Shown piece after piece: positions 7,934 through 17,241 of a stretch of 59,853 nt of DNA (positions are counted from its first letter, which is position 1; each line of letters starts with the position of its first letter). This stretch comes from Deltaproteobacteria bacterium. GTDB taxonomy: Bacteria; Lernaellota; Lernaellaia; JACKCT01. Below the pieces are notes generated by a model that worked only from the letters and a program-made list of their open reading frames with translations, was not told the DNA's origin and did no database searches. The translations under genes were made by a program, and so were the position numbers. Location of the stretch: positions 1 to 59,853 of the forward strand of contig JADLEX010000032.1 in NCBI GenBank assembly GCA_020845895.1, read 5' to 3'.

Positions 7934-9430
7934 TTGATCGACGATCCTCACTGCGATTCGGAATACGCCGAACCGCGCATCATTGGGCGAAGAGATCATT
8001 CCGTCTCGCGAAAGCTCATCGACCCCGATGCGCTCAAGGTGCTCTATCGCCTCTGCAACAACGGGTACAAGGCGTATCTGGTCGGCGGCGGCGTGCGCGA
8101 CCTGCTGCTCGGGAAAACGCCCAAGGACTTCGACGTCGCGACGGACGCCAAGCCCGAGGAGGTCCGCCGCCTCTTCCGCAACTCGCGGATCATCGGGAGG
8201 CGTTTTCGCCTCGCCCACGTGTTTTTTCACGGCAACAAGATCGTCGAGGTCTCCACATTCCGGCGTTCGGTGACGAGCCTTCCCGCGATCGAGCTCGAAC
8301 CGACCAACGGGGATGATCCGCCGGACGACGCGATCGCCCCCATCGACGACCCCGACCATGGTCCGAACGGCGATCAGGACGGCGCCGATGATTTCGAGAC
8401 GGCTTCGTCGGACGAGCACCGGATTCCGCCGACCGAAAACGACTACGGCACCGCCGAGGAAGACGCGAAGCGCCGCGACATCACCATCAACGCGCTCTTC
8501 TACAACATTGCCGACTTCTCGATCATCGACTACGTCGGCGGCATGGACGACCTGCAGAACAGGGTGGTTCGCTCCGTCGGCTGCCCGCACCGCAGCATCA
8601 AGGAAGACCCGGTCCGCATGATCCGGGTGATCCGCCACGCGGCGCGCACCGGCTTCGCGATCGATCCCGCGACGTGGGAGGCGATTCTCGAACACGCCCG
8701 GCTGATTGTTCATTGCTCTCCGGCGCGCGTGCGCGAGGAATTTTTGCGCGATCTGCGCGGCGGGGCGTCGCACCTGAGCTTTCAGATGATGGTCGAAACG
8801 GGCCTGCTGCCCGTTCTTTTCCCGGCCTACGAAGAGGTCTTGGCGGGGGAGGACGGCGAGCGGACCAAGGAGTGGCTCCTGCGCAACCTGCGCGGCATCG
8901 ACGCGCTCAACCGCAAGGGACCGCCGCTCTCGGACCCGATGCTGCTCGCCGCCTTCGTGGCCCCGTTCGTGCGCCACGCCCGCGTGCTCGAACGCGCGCC
9001 GGAGGAACGGGCCCGCGTTCCGTACTTTCACAGTGAAGTGCGCGAGGTCATCAAGCCCATCATCCGCAGCTTCGGATTCTCCAAGGCCCACGCGGAGAAC
9101 ATCTGCCAGACCGTGATCGGCATGCTGCTCATGGAAACCGCCGCCCGCGAGGACCGACCGCTGCCGCGATCTCTCGTGGGCAAGGTCTATTTCGGCGACG
9201 GCTACAAGCTCTACTGCGTGGAATGCGAGGGGCGCGGCGATCGCCTCCCCCCGGAATTTCATCAGGCGTTTCGCAAATGGGAACAGAAGTTCACGAGGCG
9301 ACGTGACGGAGGGCCGGCCGAGGCCGAACGGGACGTCCCCGCTCCGGAACCCGGTCGAGATGGCGGGCCGCATCGACGCCGACGTCGCCGCTCACGTCGT
9401 CCCAAGAGCCCGGCCGAAGCCGCCGTCTGA
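7934..9430 (+). CDS. pcnB: Poly(A) polymerase / CCA-type nucleotidyltransferase with acidic insertion
   Basis: A class II nucleotidyltransferase. GYKAYLVGGGVRDLLLG followed by DFDVATDAKPEE supplies the GG motif and the metal-binding Asp pair. AKRRDITINALFYN is the next conserved motif, and SIKEDPVRMIRVIRHAARTGF is the RNA-binding neck signature. PcnB adds poly(A) to RNA 3' ends and promotes decay; length (498 residues) and the basic C-terminal tail (RRRRRSRRPKS) favour PcnB over a CCA-adding enzyme. Residues about 120-170 form an unusual acidic insertion (PTNGDDPPDDAIAPIDDP and more) in the palm domain. The start is uncertain: TTG 7934 has GGGATGTGAG upstream, while TTG 7892 is nearly at the predicted transcription start. 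Confidence 0.88.
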   Translation: MIDDPHCDSEYAEPRIIGRRDHSVSRKLIDPDALKVLYRLCNNGYKAYLVGGGVRDLLLGKTPKDFDVATDAKPEEVRRLFRNSRIIGRRFRLAHVFFHGNKIVEVSTFRRSVTSLPAIELEPTNGDDPPDDAIAPIDDPDHGPNGDQDGADDFETASSDEHRIPPTENDYGTAEEDAKRRDITINALFYNIADFSIIDYVGGMDDLQNRVVRSVGCPHRSIKEDPVRMIRVIRHAARTGFAIDPATWEAILEHARLIVHCSPARVREEFLRDLRGGASHLSFQMMVETGLLPVLFPAYEEVLAGEDGERTKEWLLRNLRGIDALNRKGPPLSDPMLLAAFVAPFVRHARVLERAPEERARVPYFHSEVREVIKPIIRSFGFSKAHAENICQTVIGMLLMETAAREDRPLPRSLVGKVYFGDGYKLYCVECEGRGDRLPPEFHQAFRKWEQKFTRRRDGGPAEAERDVPAPEPGRDGGPHRRRRRRSRRPKSPAEAAV

Positions 9431-9451
9431 CCGACCCCGGCTCCCTTCGCA

Positions 9452-9480
9452 TTGTCTTATCCGACCCGATGCCTTACATT
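9452..9480 (+). promoter_or_regulatory. Possible promoter of the M23 peptidase gene
   Basis: TTGTCT at 9452-9457 and TACATT at 9475-9480 have 17-base spacing, between the pcnB stop and the ATG at 9546. Box match only. Confidence 0.4.
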
Positions 9481-9545
9481 TTTGCGCGTTTTCCACGGTC
9501 GAGGGCGCTGACGGGGACTTCCCGGATGTGCCGTAACGTGAATCG

Positions 9546-10511
9546 ATGAAACCGACGAACGACAACTGGACGATTCTGATCCTCACGCGCGATCCCGCGA
9601 AACCGCGTCGGTTCGTCGTCAGCCGCCGGGCTGTTCGCCGGGCCGCGCTCGCCGCCGGTTTCGCGGCGATCGGATTGGGGGTTGGGGTTTTCGATTACGT
9701 CCAGACCAAGATGGACGTCATGGTCGCCCAGCGCCGGGAGAAGACCCTCATCACGCAGGTGCGCGACGAGCGTGCGAACGCCGAGGAGCGTCTCACGCAA
9801 CTCTCGGCGCTGCGTGACGAGGTGTTGCAGCTTCGCCGGGCGGTGAACGCGTCGTCGAAGCTCGATCAGTCGCTGCGTCGCGAGCAGGGACTCGCCAGTC
9901 CCGCCGAGCATGTGATCGCGGCCGGCGGCGCGGAGATCCAGGTCCCGCTCGCCGATCGTTTCGACGACCGCGACATCGAGCGCATGCACGCGGCGATCCG
10001 CGAGCTCATCGAGCGCGCCGGAATTCGCAAGACGAGCCTCGCCACGCTGTCGCGCTACTTCCGCGATCAAGGCGCGCAGGTCGCCCAGCGACCGAGTCTA
10101 TGGCCGATCAAGGGTTGGGTGACGAGCAACTTCGGCATGCGCACCAGCCCGTTCACCGGCGAGACGGCGATGCACGAGGGCTACGACATCGCCGCGCCGA
10201 TCGGCACGGTCGTGCGCGCGCCCGCCGGCGGCGCCGTGGTTTACGTCGGCACGCACGACAACTACGGCAACTATCTCGTGATCGACCACGGCGGCGGACT
10301 GACCACGCACTACGGCCATCTGGCGTCGTCACTGGTCGCCGAGGGCGTTCGCATCTCGGCGCGCGCGCCGATCGCCCTCGTCGGCAACACGGGGCGCTCC
10401 ACGGGTCCCCACCTGCACTACGAGATCCGGATGATGGATATTCCCGTCAATCCGGCGCCGTACCTTCCCGAAGATCCCGAGGAACCGACCGACTTCGCGC
10501 AGGGTCCGTGA
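9546..10511 (+). CDS. M23 (LytM-type) peptidase, membrane anchored
   Basis: A 321-residue protein. A basic N-terminal segment precedes one membrane helix (residues 34-50, ALAAGFAAIGLGVGVF). A coiled coil spans about residues 60-110, and a C-terminal M23 domain of about 130 residues carries the zinc motifs MHEGYDIA (HxxxD) and GPHLHYEI (HxH), so it looks catalytically complete. Such enzymes cut peptidoglycan cross-links or, when coiled-coil linked, act in cell division or elongation. The N-terminal 'NWTILILTRDPAKPRRF' layout is typical of proteins encoded just before secA. The gap to secA is 87 bases. Confidence 0.9.
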   Translation: MKPTNDNWTILILTRDPAKPRRFVVSRRAVRRAALAAGFAAIGLGVGVFDYVQTKMDVMVAQRREKTLITQVRDERANAEERLTQLSALRDEVLQLRRAVNASSKLDQSLRREQGLASPAEHVIAAGGAEIQVPLADRFDDRDIERMHAAIRELIERAGIRKTSLATLSRYFRDQGAQVAQRPSLWPIKGWVTSNFGMRTSPFTGETAMHEGYDIAAPIGTVVRAPAGGAVVYVGTHDNYGNYLVIDHGGGLTTHYGHLASSLVAEGVRISARAPIALVGNTGRSTGPHLHYEIRMMDIPVNPAPYLPEDPEEPTDFAQGP

Positions 10512-10598
10512 GGCGCGTCCGGCTTTGGGTCCGCGGAGCCGGCCCGGCGCGTTGAACTTTTACGAGTCAAATCACGGCATGAGAACGGGGTGATGACC

Positions 10599-13313
10599 AT
10601 GCCTTCGTTGTTCGCGAAGATTTTCGGCACCAAGAACGACCGCGAGATCAAGCGCCTGCGCAAGATCGCCGATCTCGTCAATGCGCAGGAGGCCGCCGTT
10701 CAACCGCTGTCCGACGACGGCCTCCGGGCGAAGACCGTGGAGTTCCGCGAGCGGCTCGCGAACGGCGAGACCCTCGATGATCTGGTTCCCGAGGCGTTCG
10801 CCGTGGTGCGCGAAGCCTCGCAGCGCGCCCTCGGCATGCGCCACTTCGACGTTCAGGTGATCGGCGGTCTCGCGCTGCACGAAGGCTGCATCTGCGAGAT
10901 GCGTACCGGAGAGGGCAAGACGCTGACGTCGACGCTGCCGCTCTACCTGAACGCGCTGGTCGGGCGCGGGGCGCACGTCGTGACGGTCAACGACTACCTC
11001 GCGCGGCGCGACGCGGAGTGGATGGGGACGATCTACCGGTTCCTGGGCCTTTCGGTCGGCGTGATCGTTCACGGCCTGAACGACCGCGAACGCCGCGAGG
11101 CGTATCACTGCGACATCACCTACGGGACCAACAACGAGTTCGGTTTCGACTATCTGCGCGACAACATGAAGCTCGATCGCGCGGGCATGGTGCAGCGCGA
11201 TTACTTCTACGCGATCGTGGACGAGGTGGACTCGATCCTGGTCGACGAGGCGCGCACGCCGCTCATCATCTCGGGCGCGACGGAAGACTCGACCGAGATG
11301 TACTACCAGGTCAACGGCGTCATCCCGGGGCTGCACAAAGAGGAACACTTCACCATCGACGAGAAGGCGCGTTCGGTCGTGCTCACCGAGGCCGGCGTGG
11401 AACGCGTGCAGAAGACGCTGGGGATCGAAAACCTGTACGACCCCGAACATATCGAGACGCTGCATCACGTGAATCAGGCGCTTCGCGCGCACACGCTGTA
11501 CCAGGTCGATCGCGACTACATCGTCAAGGATGGCGAGGTGATGATCGTCGACGAATTCACGGGCCGCCTCATGCCCGGGCGGCGGTGGTCCGACGGTTTG
11601 CACCAGGCGATCGAGGCCAAGGAGCGCGTGAAGATCGAGAGCGAGAATCAGACCCTCGCGACGATCACGTTCCAGAACTTTTTCCGCATGTACGAAAAGC
11701 TGGCGGGCATGACGGGCACCGCCGACACCGAGGCGGTGGAGTTCAAGAAGATCTACGACCTCGACGTGCTCGTGGTGCCCACGCACCGCGACATGATCCG
11801 CATCGACCAGGCCGACATCATCTACCGGAGCGCCAAGGAAAAGTTCAAGGCGGTGGTGGAGCGGATCGCGGAGTGCCATGAGAAAGGGCAGCCGGTTCTC
11901 GTCGGCACGATCAGCATCGAGAAAAACGAGATGATGTCGGTGCTGCTCAAGCGGCGCGGAGTTCCCCACGAGATTCTGAACGCGAAGAACCACGAGCGCG
12001 AGGCCGAAATCATCGCGCAGGCCGGTCGGAGGGGACAGGTCACGCTGGCCACCAACATGGCCGGCCGCGGCACCGACATCATTCTGGGCGGCAACGCCGA
12101 AATGATGGCGAAAGCGCGGTGGCGGTATGAAAACCCCGAGGAGCCGTACGATCCGGCCCGCCCGGAATGTCAGGCCATGCAGGACAGCTTCCGGCACCAG
12201 TGCGAAGGGGAACGCGCGGACGTGCTGACGGCGGGAGGCTTGATGGTGCTCGGCACCGAACGTCACGAGTCGCGCCGCATCGACAATCAGCTTCGCGGTC
12301 GGTCCGGCCGGCAGGGTGACCCCGGCGAATCGGTCTTCTTTCTCGCGCTCGACGACGACCTGATGCGCATCTTCGGGTCGGAGCGAATGGACTCGATGCT
12401 CGCCAAGCTCGGCGTCCGCGAAGACGAACCGATCTTCCATCCCTGGATCACGAAGGCGATCGCCAACGCGCAGCAGAAGGTCGAGGGTCACAACTTCGAT
12501 ATCCGCAAGCGGCTGCTCGAGTACGACGACGTGATGAACCGGCAGCGCGAGGTGGTGTACTCCGAGCGCCTGCGGGTGCTCGAAGGCGAAGCGCTTCGTG
12601 GCGACTACCTGGAGATCGCGGAGGATTTGGCCGCGGAGGTGATCGCGCAGCACTGCGACGAAAAAGCCTATCCCGAGAACTGGCCGTGGAGTGAACTCAT
12701 CGACCTCGTGCGCGCGCGCTGGGACCTCGATCCCTTCGTCGACTATCAGAAAGACGACGATCGCATGGAGGCGACCGCCGAGGATCTGCGCGAAAAACTC
12801 AAAGCCGCGTTAATCGACTACTACACGAACAAGGAAGCGGCCGTCGGCGAGGCGATCATGCGGGACGCCGAGCGCTATTTCATGCTCACGACGATCGACC
12901 AGCACTGGAAGGAACACCTGTTCCACATGGACCACCTGCGCGACGGCATCGGTCTTCGCGGATACGCGCAGGAAAACCCGCTGCTGGCGTACAAACGCGA
13001 GAGCTTCGCCATGTTCCAGGAGATGATGGGTCGCATCCGCGAACAGGCGTTCGACAAGGTGATGAGGTTCGTCGTGGCGACGGACGACACGACGCAGTTC
13101 CAGCGCAAGCCCGTCACGAAAAAACCCGTCAACTACGGTCGCGAAGCGCTCCGGCAGACACAGCGCCCGGAGGCGTCGCCCGACAAGGCCCGGCTGATGC
13201 CGGTGAAACGCACCGGCGTGAAGGTCGGCCCCAACGATCCGTGCCCTTGCGGTTCAGGGAAGAAATACAAGAAGTGCTGCCGCGACAAGGACAAGGCCGC
13301 GGCGGGCGCATGA
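10599..13313 (+). CDS. secA: Preprotein translocase ATPase SecA
   Basis: A 904-residue SecA of normal length. The Walker A motif is [14 protein letters not shown] near residue 105. The DEAD-type motif is [17 protein letters not shown], the second nucleotide-binding segment includes [15 protein letters not shown], and the arginine-rich motif is [13 protein letters not shown]. The C-terminus ends with a zinc-binding SEC-C motif ([15 protein letters not shown]), the SecB/ribosome contact. SecA drives export through SecYEG at the inner membrane, as the many lipoproteins here need. GTG 10590 and ATG 10593 also exist, but ATG 10599 has the best distance to GGGG and fits the family N-terminus ([10 protein letters not shown]). 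Confidence 0.98.
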   Translation: MPSLFAKIFGTKNDREIKRLRKIADLVNAQEAAVQPLSDDGLRAKTVEFRERLANGETLDDLVPEAFAVVREASQRALGMRHFDVQVIGGLALHEGCICEMRTGEGKTLTSTLPLYLNALVGRGAHVVTVNDYLARRDAEWMGTIYRFLGLSVGVIVHGLNDRERREAYHCDITYGTNNEFGFDYLRDNMKLDRAGMVQRDYFYAIVDEVDSILVDEARTPLIISGATEDSTEMYYQVNGVIPGLHKEEHFTIDEKARSVVLTEAGVERVQKTLGIENLYDPEHIETLHHVNQALRAHTLYQVDRDYIVKDGEVMIVDEFTGRLMPGRRWSDGLHQAIEAKERVKIESENQTLATITFQNFFRMYEKLAGMTGTADTEAVEFKKIYDLDVLVVPTHRDMIRIDQADIIYRSAKEKFKAVVERIAECHEKGQPVLVGTISIEKNEMMSVLLKRRGVPHEILNAKNHEREAEIIAQAGRRGQVTLATNMAGRGTDIILGGNAEMMAKARWRYENPEEPYDPARPECQAMQDSFRHQCEGERADVLTAGGLMVLGTERHESRRIDNQLRGRSGRQGDPGESVFFLALDDDLMRIFGSERMDSMLAKLGVREDEPIFHPWITKAIANAQQKVEGHNFDIRKRLLEYDDVMNRQREVVYSERLRVLEGEALRGDYLEIAEDLAAEVIAQHCDEKAYPENWPWSELIDLVRARWDLDPFVDYQKDDDRMEATAEDLREKLKAALIDYYTNKEAAVGEAIMRDAERYFMLTTIDQHWKEHLFHMDHLRDGIGLRGYAQENPLLAYKRESFAMFQEMMGRIREQAFDKVMRFVVATDDTTQFQRKPVTKKPVNYGREALRQTQRPEASPDKARLMPVKRTGVKVGPNDPCPCGSGKKYKKCCRDKDKAAAGA

Positions 13314-13408
13314 CAGGACGCGCCGCGCGCTCTTCCCTTGACGCGAGGCGGGGGATATTCTGACCGGGATTCGTGTTCGACGATGAATTTCGAGGGGTTT
13401 GTCCGGGC

Positions 13409-13978
13409 ATGTCCGTTTCGAAGCAGCATCACGTCGCGCTGACCGTCAAGGATCTGGAGCGGAGCGTGCGTTTTTATACGCGCGAGCTCGGTCTGATCCA
13501 CGACGACACGCTCGCCCTCGATGAGCAGGCGGCATACCGCATGTTCGGCATCGTCGGCGTGACGGTGCGTTCGGCGCTTCTATTTACGGAGCGCGGGCAT
13601 CGCCTCGACCTTCATCAGTTCTCTTCGGGAAAGAATTCACGGCCCGATCTCCAGTTCGACCGGCCCGGGTTCCAGCACCTTGGCCTCGGCGTGGAGAACC
13701 TCGACGAACTGGGCAAACGGCTCGAACTGGACGGGGTGGAGATCGTCGCCGCGCCGTTTCAAACGCCGACGGGAGAAAGAATCGCATTCGTCCGTGACCC
13801 CGACGGCGTCGTCCTCCAACTCATCGAGGAGAATCGCTGGACGGCGCGCCTGTCGCGCATCGCGCTGCCGGCGAGGTTGTGGCTCGGTCGGTCGCGCCGC
13901 CGGCGCGCCCACGCACTCGTGGGGACCGCGATGTCGTGTTCCGATTTGCCTCAGGGGACCGGGCCCCCCGTGCGCTGA
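13409..13978 (+). CDS. VOC-family (glyoxalase-fold) protein
   Basis: A 189-residue protein with the vicinal oxygen chelate fold. KQHHVALTVKDLERSVRFYT gives the first metal-ligand His and the strand-helix start, FQHLGLGVENLDELGKRLE starts the second module, and FVRDPDGVVLQLIE carries the terminal Glu ligand. These proteins use a metal to act on aromatic or dicarbonyl compounds, or confer resistance; the substrate is not readable. The basic tail after the fold (LWLGRSRRRRAHAL) is unusual. The start at ATG 13409 has GAGGGG about 14 bases upstream, rather far. A GTG at 13373 would add 12 residues. Confidence 0.8.
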   Translation: MSVSKQHHVALTVKDLERSVRFYTRELGLIHDDTLALDEQAAYRMFGIVGVTVRSALLFTERGHRLDLHQFSSGKNSRPDLQFDRPGFQHLGLGVENLDELGKRLELDGVEIVAAPFQTPTGERIAFVRDPDGVVLQLIEENRWTARLSRIALPARLWLGRSRRRRAHALVGTAMSCSDLPQGTGPPVR

Positions 13979-14004
13979 TCCAACGGGATCTTCCCGCGCC
14001 GGCC

Positions 14005-16296
14005 TTATCGCGGTCCGGTTTCCGGGCGCTCGTCGAAGTTGATGTTTTTCGCGGATCTGTAATCGATGCGATTGATGTGGATGCCCGCGAGAACGTGTGC
14101 GAACGCGTCGGTGATCCGCGCGAGATCGCTTTGCGTGAGCGGGCAATCATCGAGCTGCCCCGACAGCAAAATCCGGCTCGTGGTCCGGTCGATCATGTCA
14201 CGCAGCGCCTCGGGCGAACGGTCCTTCAGCGAGCGGCTGGTGGCCTCGACCGCGTCGGCGAACATCATGATCCCGGTTTCCTTCGAACGCGGTCGGGGAC
14301 CGTCGTAGGTGAAACGCGAGACGTCCACGCGGCTTACGTCGCCGCCTTCTTGTTCGACCGCCTTCGCGAGGAAAAACGCGATCTTGCCCGTGCCGTGGTG
14401 CTCGCGGATGAAGTCGATGATCCGCTCGCCCAGCCGATGGGTGCGCGCGAGTTCCACGCCGTCCGAAACGTGCCGTTTGATGATGTCCGCGCTGTGATAA
14501 GGATCGTTTACCGCGTCGTGCGGATTCGAGGCGGCCTGGTTTTCGACGAAATAGTCGGGATTCGCGCTCTTGCCCGCGTCGTGAAACAGCGCGCCGACCC
14601 GGCAGAGCAGGGCGTTGGCGCCGATGCGCTCCGCGGCGGCCTCGGCCAGCGAGCCGATCGTCACCGAGTGCTGAAAGGTGCCCGGGGTCTTCGTCATGAT
14701 TTCGCGGAGCAGGGGGTGCTCGTAGTTGGCGAGTTCGAGCAGCGAAACCGGCGTCGTGTAACCGAAGGCGTATTCGACGATCGGCGAGAAGGCGATGACG
14801 AACAGCGACGCCAGCAGTCCGCCGGCGAAGGCGGTGATAAAAAGTGCGACCGCGTGTTCGACGGCGAATCCCAGCAACAGGCAGCAGCCGACCATCCCGA
14901 CGTTGACGAGTCCGACCGTCACGCCCGCCTGGATGACGTCGGCACGTCGGTGTGCCCGGCCGACGGCGTGAAGCGAGACGACGGATGACACGAACAGATA
15001 GACGGACATCGGGATTTCGAACGGTGAGATCAACGCCGCAACCAGGGCGAACACGACGCAAAAAACGAGCGCGATCTCGAACCGATGGACGAAACGGACC
15101 TGCATCGGCGCGAAGGCGGCGGGATAGAGAAACAGCATCGCCGCGGACGGAAAAACGACGTACGTTTCCGCGAGAAGACTGCCGAGAAACAACAACAGGC
15201 GAAACAGCGCGAGAGACACGATCAACATGACGCCGAGGAACACGAAGTCGCGGTTCGTCATATCGAAGTCGGGCAAGTTGATGTCGGCGATGGTGAACGA
15301 AAAGAAGATCAGCAGCGCGATCAGCACCGACACGCCGATCCACCGGGGCAGGGCGGTCTTGCGCGACTCCTGCCTGGCGAGCCAGCGCATGACGAGCGCG
15401 TGCTCGCCCGTGACGACCCGGCCTTCGCCCACGATGAGTTGATTCTTCTTGTAAACGAGTTTGACCGGGATAACGGCGGCCGCGGCGGCCCGGCGACGAT
15501 CCTCGGTCATTTCGCGGTTGAGCGTCAGATTCGGGCGAATCTGGCTCTTCAGGACCTGCGTCGCGAAGTCGGAAAACTCCCCGTGAGCATCGGATAGAGT
15601 CGCGACCGCCTGCGTCTCCGCGGCTTCGCGCGCGCCGATCATGTCCACGACGCCCTGCGCGGCCGAGGCCAGCGCCTCATCCTGCGTCAGGACGTTTCGG
15701 ACGTGAATCTGCGCCTTTTCCGGATCCTGATCGAATCCTCGAAGCGTCTCGGCGAACTCGGCGCGATCTTCCACGACGCGCAGCGATCCCAATTTTTCCA
15801 AAACGCGAAGGATCTCGTCGGCGAGCGTTTGGGAAAAGCGAATCGCATGCAGCCGCTCGAAATCCGCGTCCTGAAGCGAGATCCCGAGTTCGGCGGCGAA
15901 TCGGCGCGCGCGCGATCGGATGGCCTCTTCGCCCGCGCTGTCGGTCACGTAAGCGGATTGAATCTCGACGAACGCGCCCTGAACGCGCAGCCTCGCCTTT
16001 TCGAAAAGTTCCGGGTCATGATCGAAGACGATCGGGACGGCCGTCATCGCCTCGCGCTTTTTCGTTTCGGTCGCCGCTTCGTCCTCGATCTCGAAGTCGG
16101 CCGGCGCGCGGACGCTCTTGCGGGCGTAAGTGCCCTCGCGAAGCACGGCCGTCCCCGTCACCAAACCCTGCGAAATCAACAGCCCGATGAGAAGCGAGAG
16201 CCCGAGGATCACGAGGCCGAGGCGCAATTTGGCGCGCGAATCTCCGGCGTTCGCGGCCAAAGCGCCGGATTCGGGCGGTGGGGTTGAGTTGCTCAT
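14005..16296 (-). CDS. pgpH: 7TM-HD family cyclic-di-AMP phosphodiesterase (PgpH-like)
   Basis: A 763-residue protein. One N-terminal membrane helix (LGLVILGLSLLIGLLISQGL) is followed by an extracytoplasmic 7TMR-HDED domain (about residues 60-320). Seven membrane helices follow to about residue 530, then a cytoplasmic HD domain with LFHDAGK, an HHGT segment and DAVEATSRSLKD. Family members such as PgpH hydrolyse c-di-AMP; the Gram-negative members are less studied. The motif set looks complete. No c-di-AMP cyclase gene is in the window. The gene is convergent with the VOC gene (27 bases between stops). Confidence 0.88.
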   Translation of the reverse strand: MSNSTPPPESGALAANAGDSRAKLRLGLVILGLSLLIGLLISQGLVTGTAVLREGTYARKSVRAPADFEIEDEAATETKKREAMTAVPIVFDHDPELFEKARLRVQGAFVEIQSAYVTDSAGEEAIRSRARRFAAELGISLQDADFERLHAIRFSQTLADEILRVLEKLGSLRVVEDRAEFAETLRGFDQDPEKAQIHVRNVLTQDEALASAAQGVVDMIGAREAAETQAVATLSDAHGEFSDFATQVLKSQIRPNLTLNREMTEDRRRAAAAAVIPVKLVYKKNQLIVGEGRVVTGEHALVMRWLARQESRKTALPRWIGVSVLIALLIFFSFTIADINLPDFDMTNRDFVFLGVMLIVSLALFRLLLFLGSLLAETYVVFPSAAMLFLYPAAFAPMQVRFVHRFEIALVFCVVFALVAALISPFEIPMSVYLFVSSVVSLHAVGRAHRRADVIQAGVTVGLVNVGMVGCCLLLGFAVEHAVALFITAFAGGLLASLFVIAFSPIVEYAFGYTTPVSLLELANYEHPLLREIMTKTPGTFQHSVTIGSLAEAAAERIGANALLCRVGALFHDAGKSANPDYFVENQAASNPHDAVNDPYHSADIIKRHVSDGVELARTHRLGERIIDFIREHHGTGKIAFFLAKAVEQEGGDVSRVDVSRFTYDGPRPRSKETGIMMFADAVEATSRSLKDRSPEALRDMIDRTTSRILLSGQLDDCPLTQSDLARITDAFAHVLAGIHINRIDYRSAKNINFDERPETGPR

Positions 16297-16448
16297 TCGT
16301 GTTCGAAATCCTGCCCGGCTACCTTAACCGAGCCGGCTCGATACGGGCAAGCCGCGCCGACGCGCCGGTTCTCGGCGATTGACGGAACGGCGGGCCGCCG
16401 CGAAGATGCGCGGCGAATTGGGCACGTCGTCGGGGAGTCATCCGGGGA

Positions 16449-16841
16449 ATGTTCCGTCACAACTGGAAATTCGTCGTCGCGGCGCTGGTGCTCGCGGGCA
16501 CGGCGTGGCTGGTGGCCTGCGGATCGGACGGTCCGCAGGGCACGGGCACGGGCGTCGGCGCGACGCAGGACGTCGGCAAGGCCTGCGAGGGGGCGTGCGT
16601 CGGCGGCGAGGACGGGTGGTGCTACGACAAGAATCAGGCGACGTGCGTGTCGTGGGTGTGCGTGGGGCGGACGACGCCGGAATCGTATTGCACCGAACTG
16701 TGCGACCTCGATACGCAGTGCCCCGACGGGTATTCGTGCGTGGACGATTGCGAAATCGGATCATTCGACCAAGCGTACTGCGTGACGGAGGAAGATCACG
16801 ACTATCTGGAGTCGCTCGGCCTTTGCGACGCGTCCCATTGA
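16449..16841 (+). CDS. Small cysteine-rich lipoprotein
   Basis: A 130-residue protein with a signal peptide (residues 1-23) ending in the lipobox WLVACGS. The mature part holds about a dozen Cys in a pattern (CEGACVGG, CVSWVCVG, CTELCDLDTQCPDGYSC, CVDDCEIG) typical of disulfide-rich, probably calcium-independent, surface lipoproteins in delta-like bacteria. The short 'TQCPDGYSCVDDCE' block resembles dickkopf/EB-type extracellular modules. Function unknown; likely outer-membrane, exposed. It ends 4 bases before the rlpA stop on the other strand. Confidence 0.75.
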   Translation: MFRHNWKFVVAALVLAGTAWLVACGSDGPQGTGTGVGATQDVGKACEGACVGGEDGWCYDKNQATCVSWVCVGRTTPESYCTELCDLDTQCPDGYSCVDDCEIGSFDQAYCVTEEDHDYLESLGLCDASH

Positions 16842-16845
16842 TCGG

Positions 16846-17241
16846 TCACGGCGTATGAACGACCTCGATCTCGACCTCGGCGAGCCCGGCATTGACCATG
16901 TCGATCTGTTCGGCGGCGGCCCTCGACAAGTCGATGATGCGCCCGCGTTTCCACGGCCCGCGGTCGTTGATGCGCACGAGCACCGACTGATCGTTGGATG
17001 TATTCGTGACGCGCACGATGGTTCCGAACGGCAGCGAGGGATGCGCGGCGGTGAGCTTGTTCTGGTCGAAGATTTCGCCGCCGGCCGTGCGCCGGCCGTG
17101 AAACTCCGTGCCGTACCAGCACGCGGTGCCGGACTGGCTCCAGCCCTCGGACCGCTCGCGCACGGTGTATCGCGGCGCGCAGGCCGATACGACGGTGACG
17201 AGCAGAGCGAAACAGATGGGGAGCATTGAACGTGTCGGCAT
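16846..17241 (-). CDS. rlpA: RlpA-like septal ring lytic transglycosylase lipoprotein
   Basis: A 131-residue lipoprotein. The signal peptide ends in VVSACA, then a double-psi beta-barrel follows with GTACWYGTEFHGRRTAGGE (catalytic-site Glu/Asp region), AHPSLPFGTIVRV, RINDRGPW and RIIDLSRAAAEQI. RlpA cleaves denuded glycan strands at the septum. This copy has no SPOR domain, unlike E. coli RlpA, which would normally target it. ATG 17241 is chosen for its AGGA nine bases upstream. Its 5' end overlaps the divergent NAGPA gene by 10 bases, so the two starts are back to back. Confidence 0.9.
   Translation of the reverse strand: MPTRSMLPICFALLVTVVSACAPRYTVRERSEGWSQSGTACWYGTEFHGRRTAGGEIFDQNKLTAAHPSLPFGTIVRVTNTSNDQSVLVRINDRGPWKRGRIIDLSRAAAEQIDMVNAGLAEVEIEVVHTP

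Noticed and set aside
10572-12653. Long antisense open frame opposite secA (about 690 codons)
   Set aside because: High GC content with biased third positions opens long antisense frames. The composition (many Arg, His, Val, Asp) has no recognisable domain, while secA on the other strand is certain.
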